From IMG/VR virus record IMGVR_UViG_3300037054_000148, positions 248,001-312,000 of that record: a stretch of DNA of 64,000 nt. One strand, written 5' to 3'. This DNA comes from a virus. The translations under genes and the position numbers were made by a program. The notes under the pieces were generated by a model. It did no database searches and was not told the DNA's origin. It saw nothing but the letters and a program-made list of their open reading frames with translations. Positions 7,065 to 13,529 of the stretch are shown here, piece after piece (position 1 is the stretch's first letter; the number at the start of each line of letters is the position of its first letter).

Positions 7065-7345
7065 TGTCCGGACCCATACTTAAACTTGAACATTTTGTTC
7101 CGACTGAGGATGGGGGGCTTCAGATATGGATGTTTCGAAGTAAAAATCTGGAGCGATTGGCTAAGGAAGCTGGGCATCTATGTAGTAATGACCCTACTTT
7201 ACCAACCGGAGAGAGGATGTTATTTCAGTTCGCCGCAGATGTGAGGCTAGGAGATTTCTTGGCCTTTTGCACAGCTTTTGACACCACTTACTGGAGTCAA
7301 CATGGTCCAAGGAGGTCCAATGCGAATCCCAATCGCACTACTTGA
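7064..7345 (+). CDS. Hypothetical protein (93 aa)
   Basis: Coupled by a TAATG overlap. Soluble, with a possible beta hairpin (GGLQIWMFRSKN) and a helical centre. No family is recognised. It overlaps the next start by 26 nt. Confidence 0.65.
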   Translation: MSGPILKLEHFVPTEDGGLQIWMFRSKNLERLAKEAGHLCSNDPTLPTGERMLFQFAADVRLGDFLAFCTAFDTTYWSQHGPRRSNANPNRTT

Positions 7346-7499
7346 AGCAGTTCTGAGAAGTAACGAAAACGCTGAAGGTGAATATTTTTCGTTGAGGGGC
7401 AACAGATTCGTCTGGGCTAAATCAGTCTGGGTGGATGTGGAGGGACGGGTTCATCGGGTCGTTGATGTAGAACTCAACCCAGAAGAGCCCCCTAGATAA
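7320..7499 (+). CDS. Hypothetical protein (59 aa)
   Basis: AAGGAGG at 7309-7315 fixes the start at ATG 7320 over the earlier in-frame ATG at 7302. Beta-rich, with RFVWAKSVWVDVEGRVH. No family is recognised. It ends before a promoter-like element. Confidence 0.6.
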   Translation: MRIPIALLEAVLRSNENAEGEYFSLRGNRFVWAKSVWVDVEGRVHRVVDVELNPEEPPR

Positions 7500-7509
7500 A
7501 ACAAAAGTA

Positions 7510-7539
7510 TACCCAAACTGCCCTGACTTAGGGTATAAT
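7510..7539 (+). promoter_or_regulatory. Putative promoter
   Basis: TACCCAA at 7510-7516, a 17-nt spacer ending in GGG, and TATAAT at 7534-7539. A start about 7 nt downstream would place the leader before ATG 7557 and exclude the ATG at 7545. It is among the clearest copies of the element. Confidence 0.65.
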
Positions 7540-7556
7540 AAGATATGGGGGATCGC

Positions 7557-7937
7557 ATGACCGACTACAACGTCTACGAAACCGATGCACTGAAGGCCCT
7601 GCTGGATGGAAAGCAGGCGAAACGTAACGACCTGGACTACGAGATCAAGCAGATCAGCACGATCCTCAACACCCGTCTGGCTCAGACCTACCGGTTCATC
7701 CGGTTCACGGCGATGAAGCAGGGGCAGTTGGACTGCATCAAGACGCTGCGTAACGCTTCCTGTGCCCCAGGCGGGTGCTACATGGGGCTGAAGGAGGCCA
7801 AAGAATTGACCGATCAGCTTAAGGGCCAGTTCATCCGCCCGTTCACCGTGGAGTTCAGGCACCTCAGCGATATGCCGGAGGTCATCCAGGCCCTGCACGA
7901 ATGCTTCGAGTGTGTGCCGGTTGAGGGCGGGGAGTAA
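7557..7937 (+). CDS. Hypothetical protein (126 aa)
   Basis: ATG 7557, with GGGGGA upstream, is favoured over ATG 7545, which would lie at the predicted transcription start. The N-terminal 60 residues look helical or coiled (ALKALLDGKQAKRNDLDYEI). Four cysteines are present (CIK, CAPGGC, CFEC). No family is recognised. GC-rich codon use with strong third-position bias suggests good expression. Confidence 0.75.
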   Translation: MTDYNVYETDALKALLDGKQAKRNDLDYEIKQISTILNTRLAQTYRFIRFTAMKQGQLDCIKTLRNASCAPGGCYMGLKEAKELTDQLKGQFIRPFTVEFRHLSDMPEVIQALHECFECVPVEGGE

Positions 7938-8317
7938 TGTCCAACCCTGTGTTCTGCTTCGGATCCAATCTGGCAGGAAGGCACGGGGCTGGAGCAGCCC
8001 TGTACGCTGTCCGAACCCAAGGGGCTGTGTGGGGCTGTGGAATCGGCCACCATGGGGATAGCTATGCGATTCCGACCAAGGGCTGTCATCTGGAAGTGTT
8101 GGGTCTGGAGGAGATTGGGGATTACATCACCAACTTCCTCTCTTATGCGGCTCGTCATCCAGAACTGACATTCAATGTCACCCGGATTGGATGTGGTCTC
8201 GCAGGCTATGCGGATGACCAGATGGCCCCGCTGTTCTCACCCGTGGAAAACTGTTTCTACCCTACCGAATGGAAACCTTGGCTGGGAGAGGCGGCTCACT
8301 ATCACGATCTTCACTAA
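7937..8317 (+). CDS. A1S_2505-like phage non-structural protein
   Basis: Begins VFCFGSNLAGRHGAGAAL, followed by GIGHHGDSYAIPTKG and VTRIGCGLAGY. These match what I recall of the A1S_2505-like phage family, which has a macro-domain-like look (glycine-rich loops that could hold a nucleotide or ADP-ribose). The biochemical role is not established to my knowledge. It is coupled to the upstream gene by a TAATG overlap. 126 aa is about full length. Confidence 0.7.
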   Translation: MSNPVFCFGSNLAGRHGAGAALYAVRTQGAVWGCGIGHHGDSYAIPTKGCHLEVLGLEEIGDYITNFLSYAARHPELTFNVTRIGCGLAGYADDQMAPLFSPVENCFYPTEWKPWLGEAAHYHDLH

Positions 8318-8327
8318 AGGCCATCTT

Positions 8328-8444
8328 ATGTTCCCAAAAATTGTAGTAATCTGTGGCAGCAGTAGATTTGTCGATGTAATGTCGGTGATTAGCTGGTGGA
8401 TCGAGCGAGACGAGGAAAGAATCACATCTGGAATGTTTGACTAG
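8328..8444 (+). pseudogene. Truncated KIVVICGSSRF-type gene
   Basis: The 38-aa reading frame begins MFPKIVVICGSSRFVDVMS and ends IERDEERITSGMFD. The start matches a phage family of about 120-140 aa as I recall it, with a Rossmann-like KIVVICGSxRF N-terminus. Only the first quarter is present, with no SD. Probably a deletion remnant; it could be a functional micro-protein. Confidence 0.55.
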
Positions 8445-8471
8445 CCAATTCAGCCCAATCCTGGGTATCAT
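8442..8471 (+). promoter_or_regulatory. Putative promoter
   Basis: TAGCCAA at 8442-8448, a 17-nt spacer ending in GGG, and TATCAT at 8466-8471. An AAGGAG follows, then ATG 8489. It fits the recurring element. Confidence 0.6.
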
Positions 8472-8488
8472 AGGGTAAGGAGACAAGA

Positions 8489-8689
8489 ATGCAACCAATT
8501 CAAATCAACGATTCTCGTCTGGGGTTCAAGACCCCATCCATGAGTGAACTGCTCCCGCCATATGCGGAGATCCCGAAGGAATTCAAGGATTTCAACGGTC
8601 GCAACAAATGGCTTCAGACGACTACCGACTGGTTCTTCTGTGGCCTGAAGGGGGCTCAATTTGACCCCTCCTCTTTTCTGGCCATATAG
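8489..8689 (+). CDS. Hypothetical protein, possibly C-terminally truncated (66 aa)
   Basis: GTAAGGAG upstream and a promoter-like element support ATG 8489. The text MSELLPPYAEIPKEFKDFN then WLQTTTDWFFCGLKG resembles the start of a longer phage protein. After FDPSSFLAI the frame stops, while a different frame carries coding-like sequence, so the gene appears fused to foreign DNA near 8655-8680. Confidence 0.65.
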   Translation: MQPIQINDSRLGFKTPSMSELLPPYAEIPKEFKDFNGRNKWLQTTTDWFFCGLKGAQFDPSSFLAI

Positions 8690-8901
8690 CCTTCGCTGTA
8701 GCCAATATTCCGTGCATACTGACCTATGCGATTTTGGATCGAGAGCGGCACCTTCTGGAGCACATTATCGAACTCCATCGTATTGGAGATCAGGTGCGAG
8801 AGCAGTTTGATAAGTTCATTAAGTGTGAGGAAAGGGCCAAACAGATGGAGGCGGAGGCCAGAAACACTCCGTTGGTCTTTGATTTCAAATCCAAAGAATA
8901 G
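8665..8901 (+). pseudogene. Start-less fragment of a small membrane/helical protein
   Basis: From 8665 the frame is open to TAG 8899 and looks coding: HIAFAVANIPCILTYAIL (one membrane segment) then LLEHIIELHRIGDQVREQF and a charged helix ending VFDFKSKE. There is no ATG and no SD, and the frame overlaps the end of the previous gene. It looks like the body of a gene whose 5' end was deleted. A TTG near 8734 could start a shorter product. Confidence 0.5.
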
Positions 8902-8908
8902 CGATAGC

Positions 8909-8964
8909 AAAATTTCAGGCATATGGAGCCCTTAAGTAGACGGAGCCCATATGCCTGAAATTTT
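8909..8964. repeat. 18-bp perfect inverted repeat over a start codon
   Basis: AAAATTTCAGGCATATGG at 8909-8926 is exactly complementary to 8947-8964. The 20-nt loop carries GGAG (8942-8945), and the downstream arm contains the ATG at 8951. In RNA the start codon would be paired and the SD exposed near the loop. It could be an RNA switch or thermometer, a weak terminator (it ends in TTTTT), or the scar of an inverted duplication. Confidence 0.85.
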
Positions 8965-9166
8965 TCAATTAACTCTGAACCTGACCACCGCAGGGACCGA
9001 TCAGGCTCTAGCCCCCCAGGATATCGCTACGGTGCTGCAAAATGCCGCCAATTTGCTTCTGCAATACGGGTATCAGAATAACATCTTAGTGTATCAGAAT
9101 ATGGGAATGGTGGGTGATTATAAATTCAAGCCCTCTCCACCTCAAGGTAGCTCAGCACTAAACTAA
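8951..9166 (+). CDS. Small paralogous protein A (71 aa)
   Basis: Begins MPEIFQLTLNLTTAGTDQAL, then DIATVLQNAANLL, a tyrosine-rich strand pair and a flexible tail. It is similar in length and pattern to the gene at 9197, so the two look like a tandem duplication. The start codon lies in a hairpin. No known family. Confidence 0.7.
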   Translation: MPEIFQLTLNLTTAGTDQALAPQDIATVLQNAANLLLQYGYQNNILVYQNMGMVGDYKFKPSPPQGSSALN

Positions 9167-9196
9167 GCTACCAAATTCTCAGATAGGAGACCACTC

Positions 9197-9409
9197 ATGT
9201 ATACCAATTTCCAATTAAATATTTCACTCACGAACGCTGCCGGTTCAGATCTAACCACCACACAGGTGGCTGCAATTCTGACTGCCGCCGCCTCTACGGT
9301 CAGCACCAACCTCTATACGAATGAGCCATTGATCTATTCCGGCCAGTTAGTAGGCCATTACTGCTGGCAGCCCACTGGATCGGCTGGGACTCCTGGAAAT
9401 GGGGATTAA
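9197..9409 (+). CDS. Small paralogous protein B (70 aa)
   Basis: Begins MYTNFQLNISLTNAAGSDLT, then TQVAAILTAAASTV, then IYSGQLVGHYCW. It shares the beta strand - helix (xAAILxxAA) - beta strand pattern with the preceding gene. ATAGGAG lies upstream. A small structural or decoration protein is possible but not shown. Confidence 0.7.
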   Translation: MYTNFQLNISLTNAAGSDLTTTQVAAILTAAASTVSTNLYTNEPLIYSGQLVGHYCWQPTGSAGTPGNGD

Positions 9410-9418
9410 GGCCGTCTA

Positions 9419-9859
9419 ATGCGACTCAACGCCAAGTTGCTGTGTAAAACAGCCGATGAAGACACAAAAGAAAAACTTATCGAAAAAGATAAAAATGAAG
9501 ATTATGGAATGGAGGCCATTTTTGACTTGCATAATATCCGTAGCGAGCTTATAACAGTTGAGAGAATTAGAAGGTTTGCTTCTGACCTGTGTGATAAAAT
9601 ATCTATGGAAAAAGGACCAGCGTTTACATGGGGGACAGACTCTAATAAAGACGAAATGAAGAACCCTAAAGCTATGGGGATATCCCACTTGCAGTTTGTA
9701 CATAGTTCCTCTATTACCATGCACTGTTTAGATAAAATAGGTAAAGTTTTTATAAATATTTTTAGTTGTAAATCTTTTGACGACAAAATTGCCCGAGATT
9801 TTGTAATTAAAACTTGGGGTGGTGATATTGTCTCTGAACATGTGATCACCAGAAAATGA
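9419..9859 (+). CDS. S-adenosylmethionine decarboxylase-like protein
   Basis: The C-terminal half matches the prokaryotic AdoMetDC pattern: HSSSITMH near residues 94-101, FINIFSCK, then DKIARDFVIKTWGGD. In the family a serine after Glu is cleaved to give the pyruvoyl cofactor, and a His and a Cys downstream act in catalysis. The His (TMH) and Cys (FSC) are present, while the usual E-S pair reads S-S or H-S, so self-processing needs checking. The reaction would give decarboxylated SAM for polyamine synthesis. The gene is clearly AT-richer than its neighbours and overlaps a GIY-YIG gene by 4 nt, suggesting import as a pair. Confidence 0.7.
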   Translation: MRLNAKLLCKTADEDTKEKLIEKDKNEDYGMEAIFDLHNIRSELITVERIRRFASDLCDKISMEKGPAFTWGTDSNKDEMKNPKAMGISHLQFVHSSSITMHCLDKIGKVFINIFSCKSFDDKIARDFVIKTWGGDIVSEHVITRK

Positions 9860-10551
9860 GTAAAGACCTACCTCATCCCACTTCTGGTGTTTATAGAATA
9901 ACTAACATTATAGATGGAAAGTTTTATATTGGGTCTTCTCAGAGTATACGAGTTAGATGGAATAGGCATAAACTTTACTTGGGAAGGGGGATTCACCCCA
10001 ACCGCTATTTACAGAATGCCTGGAATCTTTATGGGGGGAGTTCATTTGAATTCTGTGTTATTACTTATTGCGAAGTTTCTTTATTAAAAGACAAAGAACA
10101 GGAACTTTTAGACAAATATTGGGATAACTGTGAAAGTTGTTATAATATATCAAAAGATGCCACATGTCCAATGCGTGGGAGGCATTTAACTGAAGAACAA
10201 CTATATAGAATGCCATTAAGGTTAAAAGGGAGAAAACAGAGTGAGGAATGGGTAGCAAATAGTGCAAAATCTCGTAATGGTTTGAAGCGGTCTGCGGCTT
10301 TTTGTGAAGCTAACTCATTACGTCAAAAGGGAATGAAGCGGCCTACAAACCATTGCAATAGTATATCTAAAGCAACAACGGGCGAGAAAAACCCTAATGC
10401 AAAAGTTACAGAAGAAATTGTAACAAGTATAAGAACTGATTATAGATTGGGAATGACATATAATCAGTTAAAAAACAAATATGACACTACTTATACTATT
10501 GCTAGAAATATCTGTTTAAATATAACCTGGAGGGGGTCTGCACATGAATAA
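9856..10551 (+). CDS. GIY-YIG homing endonuclease
   Basis: The N-terminus has the GIY-YIG signature as GVYRITN and KFYIGSS. A conserved Arg (RVRWNRH) and a Glu-rich helix with an Asn (LLKDKEQELLDKYWDN) follow. The middle carries NUMOD3-like repeats (GRKQSEEWVANSAKSRNG and relatives), and the C-terminus a small helix-turn-helix-like segment (TYNQLKNKYDTTYTIARNI). Free-standing seg-type phage enzymes have this architecture. AT-rich; coupled to both neighbours by short overlaps. Confidence 0.9.
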   Translation: MSKDLPHPTSGVYRITNIIDGKFYIGSSQSIRVRWNRHKLYLGRGIHPNRYLQNAWNLYGGSSFEFCVITYCEVSLLKDKEQELLDKYWDNCESCYNISKDATCPMRGRHLTEEQLYRMPLRLKGRKQSEEWVANSAKSRNGLKRSAAFCEANSLRQKGMKRPTNHCNSISKATTGEKNPNAKVTEEIVTSIRTDYRLGMTYNQLKNKYDTTYTIARNICLNITWRGSAHE

Positions 10552-11554
10552 ACTAGTTGGTGCCGCTATTTTTCCAACTGGCATTGGACTGTCCATTGGA
10601 GGAGATGCTTCGGCTGGTGCAGTTATCCCATTACTTGCTTCTTGTTCGAAAAAGTTAATAGTCAATCCAAATGGAGTGAATGCGAGTGACTTAGTAGCCT
10701 GGGCTGACAACGTTCTCTATGTGGAAGGATCTACGATTGATCGCTTCCTTGAGGGCTCTATTAACCTTAAAGAATGCAGAACTTACAATAAGATTCTCTG
10801 TGTGGTAAATAAGCCGATGTCCATCGCATCTCAAAATGCTGTCAATGCGGCTCGTTGGACGTTGGGTGCGGATATCGAATTGCTGGAGCTTGACACTCCA
10901 CTGCGGATGACAGCATTTATCAATCCAGACGGAACGGCTGGGGGTAAACTCTCTGGCCATCACGAGTTAGTTAAGCAGATTAAGGATGCAAATATTGATT
11001 ATGATATCCTTACGGTGCATACTCCAATTGACTGTCCGGATGAAATCGCCAATGCTTACTGGCGACAAGAGATTCTGGTCAATCCCTGGGGTCGAGTCGA
11101 AGCCTTATTAAGTAAATTTCTTTCCTTCGCACTAGACAAACAGGCTGTCCACTCTCCAGTGGAGTTCTTGGCTGACCCACTCTTTAACAGAATTGCGGTG
11201 AAACCGTCCGAGGCCGCTGAAGTAATTTCGAATACGTTTGCTTGGTGTATGTTCAAGGGAACCCACCGAGCCCCGATGATAGACCCGGATCGTAATCCTC
11301 GTAACCTATCCAATCAGGACATGGATTTTCTCATTTCTCCCTCAGACTGTTGGGGCCGACCCCATGATGCCTGCCTTCAGAACCACATTCCCATTCTAAT
11401 CGTCAAAGAAAACACCACATGTTTCAAAGATTTCAAGTATCCGATGGTGGCTCTTGAAAGTTCCAGGGTAATCTTTGTTGAAAATTACCTTGAAGCGGCT
11501 GGGATGCTGATGGCTTGGAACGCTGGAATCGACCCACGGATCATCAGGGCTTGA
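10544..11554 (+). CDS. DUF3326 family protein
   Basis: Matches the DUF3326 pattern as I recall it: IFPTGIGLSIGGDASAGAVI at the start, IVNPNGVNASDL, NVLYVEGSTIDRFLEG, ATLGA-type text (RWTLGADIE), and near the end DCWGRPHDACLQNHIPILIV followed by KENTTC. The family is about 340 aa and known from cyanobacteria and other bacteria without an assigned reaction, so full length is present. It starts inside the end of the GIY-YIG gene. Next to an AdoMetDC-like gene, a metabolic role is possible but unsupported. Confidence 0.8.
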   Translation: MNKLVGAAIFPTGIGLSIGGDASAGAVIPLLASCSKKLIVNPNGVNASDLVAWADNVLYVEGSTIDRFLEGSINLKECRTYNKILCVVNKPMSIASQNAVNAARWTLGADIELLELDTPLRMTAFINPDGTAGGKLSGHHELVKQIKDANIDYDILTVHTPIDCPDEIANAYWRQEILVNPWGRVEALLSKFLSFALDKQAVHSPVEFLADPLFNRIAVKPSEAAEVISNTFAWCMFKGTHRAPMIDPDRNPRNLSNQDMDFLISPSDCWGRPHDACLQNHIPILIVKENTTCFKDFKYPMVALESSRVIFVENYLEAAGMLMAWNAGIDPRIIRA

Positions 11555-11563
11555 AACTACCTG

Positions 11564-11592
11564 TAGACAAAGCTCCCTGATCTGGGTATTAT
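11564..11592 (+). promoter_or_regulatory. Putative promoter
   Basis: TAGACAA at 11564-11570, a 16-nt spacer ending in GGG, and TATTAT at 11587-11592. It is the copy closest to the sigma-70 -35 consensus. The ATG at 11610 follows with GGAGGG. Confidence 0.65.
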
Positions 11593-11609
11593 AAATCATG
11601 GAGGGACCG

Positions 11610-11792
11610 ATGCGTTTCAAAGCTGAGATGGACACCACCACCAACCGCATGGTGTATCGTCGGGCACGGAAGCATGAATTGGAGAACAGGGGCTTGATCC
11701 ACTGCTCTTATTGCCGCTACCACAAGGGCGAGAACTCTGGCCCCTACAAGAAGCATGTCGCCAAGCCGAAGGGTCGTGACCATCGTGATTAA
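11610..11792 (+). CDS. Small basic protein with CxxC (60 aa)
   Basis: GGAGGG before ATG 11610 selects it over ATG 11598, which lies at the predicted transcription start. Lys/Arg/His-rich, with CSYC near residue 36 and a tail KPKGRDHRD. A single CxxC with histidines might bind zinc. Nucleic-acid binding is inference only. Confidence 0.7.
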   Translation: MRFKAEMDTTTNRMVYRRARKHELENRGLIHCSYCRYHKGENSGPYKKHVAKPKGRDHRD

Positions 11793-11967
11793 GAATCGTC
11801 CCATCAAACACGCTGTAGTTCATGGTATGATTAGCCAGAATCCCGATTATAGTCCAGCGTTCATGAACGGGGTAGCGGCTGGAATCTTGACCTACCATCG
11901 AGAAGTGATCAAGCCTCTGGAAGAGCGCATCAAAGAGTTGGAGAGGCGGCTCAATGATAAGGACTAA
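11755..11967 (+). CDS. Hypothetical protein (up to 70 aa)
   Basis: The core from about residue 12 (KNRPIKHAVVHGM, YSPAFMNGVAAGILTYHREV) and the coiled tail PLEERIKELERRL read as a real small protein. ATG 11755 lies 38 nt inside the previous gene; GTG 11785, with an 8-nt overlap, is an alternative start. It overlaps the next gene by 14 nt. No family is recognised. Confidence 0.6.
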   Translation: MSPSRRVVTIVIKNRPIKHAVVHGMISQNPDYSPAFMNGVAAGILTYHREVIKPLEERIKELERRLNDKD

Positions 11968-12217
11968 GACCTACCATTCCCCTCGTGGAGAGGAGGTCAC
12001 TCGAACCGACTATACAGAAGAGGGGCGGCTCCACCGTGAGGATGGCCCTGCCATTATCTGTTCAGATGGTTTGGTCGCTTGGTACCGGGAGGGGCGGCTC
12101 CACCGTGAGGATGGCCCTGCCATCTGTTGTGAGGGCTACCAGGGCTGGTTCCTGAATGGCATCTGCCAACGAGCAGAATTTGCTTCAGGAACAATTTTCT
12201 CTATACAAAAAGACTGA
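11954..12217 (+). CDS. GRLHREDGPA repeat protein (87 aa)
   Basis: Two copies of EGRLHREDGPAI lie 23 residues apart, each followed by a short variable stretch with an aromatic (WYREGRLH, GWFLNG). This is a MORN-like beta-hairpin repeat seen in various phage and bacterial proteins, with no agreed function. The two copies are identical at DNA level for 35 nt. Confidence 0.75.
   Translation: MIRTKTYHSPRGEEVTRTDYTEEGRLHREDGPAIICSDGLVAWYREGRLHREDGPAICCEGYQGWFLNGICQRAEFASGTIFSIQKD
12020..12123 (+). repeat. 35-bp direct repeat pair, 69-bp period
   Basis: Positions 12020-12054 and 12089-12123 are identical (starting GAGGGGCGGCTCCACC). They encode the two EGRLHREDGPA units. Perfect DNA identity suggests a recent duplication or slippage; copy number could vary. 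Confidence 0.9.
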
Positions 12218-12231
12218 ATATCGGGTATACT
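12202..12231 (+). promoter_or_regulatory. Putative promoter
   Basis: TATACAA at 12202-12208, a 17-nt spacer ending in GGG, and TATACT at 12226-12231, 16 nt before ATG 12247. It overlaps the end of the repeat-protein gene. Confidence 0.6.
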
Positions 12232-12246
12232 AGTGTAGGGGGATTT

Positions 12247-12423
12247 ATGAAGCTCACTGCGTCCGAACTCAAAACTGCCTTCGCCAAGATGAGCCGTGTC
12301 GATCTCCAGGACGAAATTACCCATCTGGAACACATGAAGGCTGATACGCTCAGCAGGGTGGCTGGTGCGGATGTTTCCGAACTGGACTGCTGCATCAATC
12401 TCCGCAAGGAGGCTCTGAAGTAA
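12247..12423 (+). CDS. Small hypothetical protein (58 aa)
   Basis: GGGGGA precedes ATG 12247 and a promoter element lies just upstream. The peptide (MKLTASELKTAFAKMSRVDL, then a helical ITHLEHMKAD and SELDCCINLRKEALK) is mostly helical. The TAA overlaps the next ATG (TAATG), so both genes are coupled. It could be the partner of the downstream RelE-like protein, by position only. Confidence 0.75.
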   Translation: MKLTASELKTAFAKMSRVDLQDEITHLEHMKADTLSRVAGADVSELDCCINLRKEALK

Positions 12424-12758
12424 TGGAATACGAGGTCGGAGATCGCATCATCAAAGAGTTGAAGAAAAATCCGGCCCTCCGGAAGCCCTTCGAAGCAGTA
12501 TGTGAAAAAATCAAAACCATGACGGAGGAACAGATTCGAGTCTCACCAGGACTCGATCCCCATCCGATTGATGTAAAACCCCCCTATTGGTCTCTCAAGA
12601 TGAGCCGAGGGCAACGAGTAGTATTCGCCTTCACCGGGGGGAAAGTTTACCTTTACGACATCCCTGAATCTCACGAGAAAGCCTACCGTCAGGGCAGTGA
12701 AGCCGCTCAATTGACTGAAATGGTTCTGGCCGAACTGGAGCGCCAGTCGGTAACCTAA
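12423..12758 (+). CDS. RelE/HigB-like fold candidate (111 aa)
   Basis: The layout is an N-terminal helical pair (RIIKELKKNPALRKPFEAVC) followed by a beta sheet with YWSLKMSRGQRVVFAF and VYLYDIPESHEKAY. This resembles RelE/ParE-type toxins, where a basic YRxRxGdyRvvf strand precedes a short hydrophobic strand. The resemblance is by eye and modest. If correct, the upstream 58-aa gene would be a candidate antitoxin. Confidence 0.55.
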   Translation: MEYEVGDRIIKELKKNPALRKPFEAVCEKIKTMTEEQIRVSPGLDPHPIDVKPPYWSLKMSRGQRVVFAFTGGKVYLYDIPESHEKAYRQGSEAAQLTEMVLAELERQSVT

Positions 12759-12795
12759 ATCCCCACAATCAAACAACTTGCTTAAAGGAGAAGAA

Positions 12796-13176
12796 ATGCA
12801 TCAGCCGAATCTGTTTGCCTGCATCTGTGACGCGACCGAAGAGGTTCCGGTCGGCACTGAGGGATCCCAGAATGTGGAGTTCTTCGGAGTCCGCACCGAC
12901 CGAACCAAGGTCACTGCCGAAGAGGTGCGTGGCCTGATCCAGAACCACATCGGTGAGTTCGATCAGTGCAACCCCTTCGACGGAGAGGAGCACTCCTACA
13001 TCGAACTCGGGGGTTTCGTGGGCGACCAGGAAGGTGCGCTGCGCCTCATGGCCATGGGGGCTGAACTGGGTCTCTGGACCCTTCTGACCCCCACCAGCCT
13101 CATGCCGTTCCTGCCGGAAGAGCTTCGTATGCAGATGGCCGGTGCCGGTTTCGTCTGCATCAAGGCGGGGGTCTGA
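12796..13176 (+). CDS. Hypothetical protein (126 aa)
   Basis: AAAGGAG sets ATG 12796. GC-rich and codon-biased, suggesting high expression. It is an acidic alpha/beta protein with a central HSYIELGGFVGDQEGALRLM that resembles a dimeric ACT-like or small regulatory fold, but no family is recognised. Confidence 0.75.
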   Translation: MHQPNLFACICDATEEVPVGTEGSQNVEFFGVRTDRTKVTAEEVRGLIQNHIGEFDQCNPFDGEEHSYIELGGFVGDQEGALRLMAMGAELGLWTLLTPTSLMPFLPEELRMQMAGAGFVCIKAGV

Positions 13177-13177
13177 G

Positions 13178-13348
13178 ATGTGGAAAGGTCTGCAACAGTT
13201 CGTCTTCACCCCCTTCGCCAGCGTCTACACGATCCTTGTGGCGAGTGTGGTCCTCTGTGCTCTTCATGACCACTGCTATCTTGCGGCTGCACTGATCCTG
13301 GTTGTCGGAGGGGTCGTTGGAGCCCTCCTTGAGCCCAAGCATGAATAA
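13178..13348 (+). CDS. Small membrane protein (56 aa)
   Basis: ATG 13178 follows the previous TGA by 1 nt. Two membrane segments span about residues 10-28 (FTPFASVYTILVASVVLC) and 33-50 (CYLAAALILVVGGVVGAL). Function unknown. It overlaps the next gene by 8 nt. Confidence 0.7.
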   Translation: MWKGLQQFVFTPFASVYTILVASVVLCALHDHCYLAAALILVVGGVVGALLEPKHE

Positions 13349-13529
13349 TTTGGATCTCATCGCTAGGCTCAGGGCCGAGCTAAGCTGGGCCGTTGCTCGT
13401 AAGGCTGACAATCCAGCCGTGCAGGCCATGCTAGAAATGCGGAAGGCTGAGGATCCCACTTTCGTCAACCCTCTCGTTACCGATCAGAACATCAGGGAAC
13501 TTCTTTTCGATCTAAGGAGCGTCAGATGA
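13341..13529 (+). CDS. Hypothetical protein (62 aa)
   Basis: ATG 13341 lies in the tail of the previous gene. Mostly helical (LIARLRAELSWAVARKAD, AMLEMRKAEDPTF). No family is recognised. It overlaps the next gene by 4 nt. Confidence 0.65.
   Translation: MNNLDLIARLRAELSWAVARKADNPAVQAMLEMRKAEDPTFVNPLVTDQNIRELLFDLRSVR

Noticed and set aside
12020-12123. CRISPR-like repeats
   Set aside because: Only two copies, inside a protein-coding repeat; no array with spacers is visible anywhere in the window.
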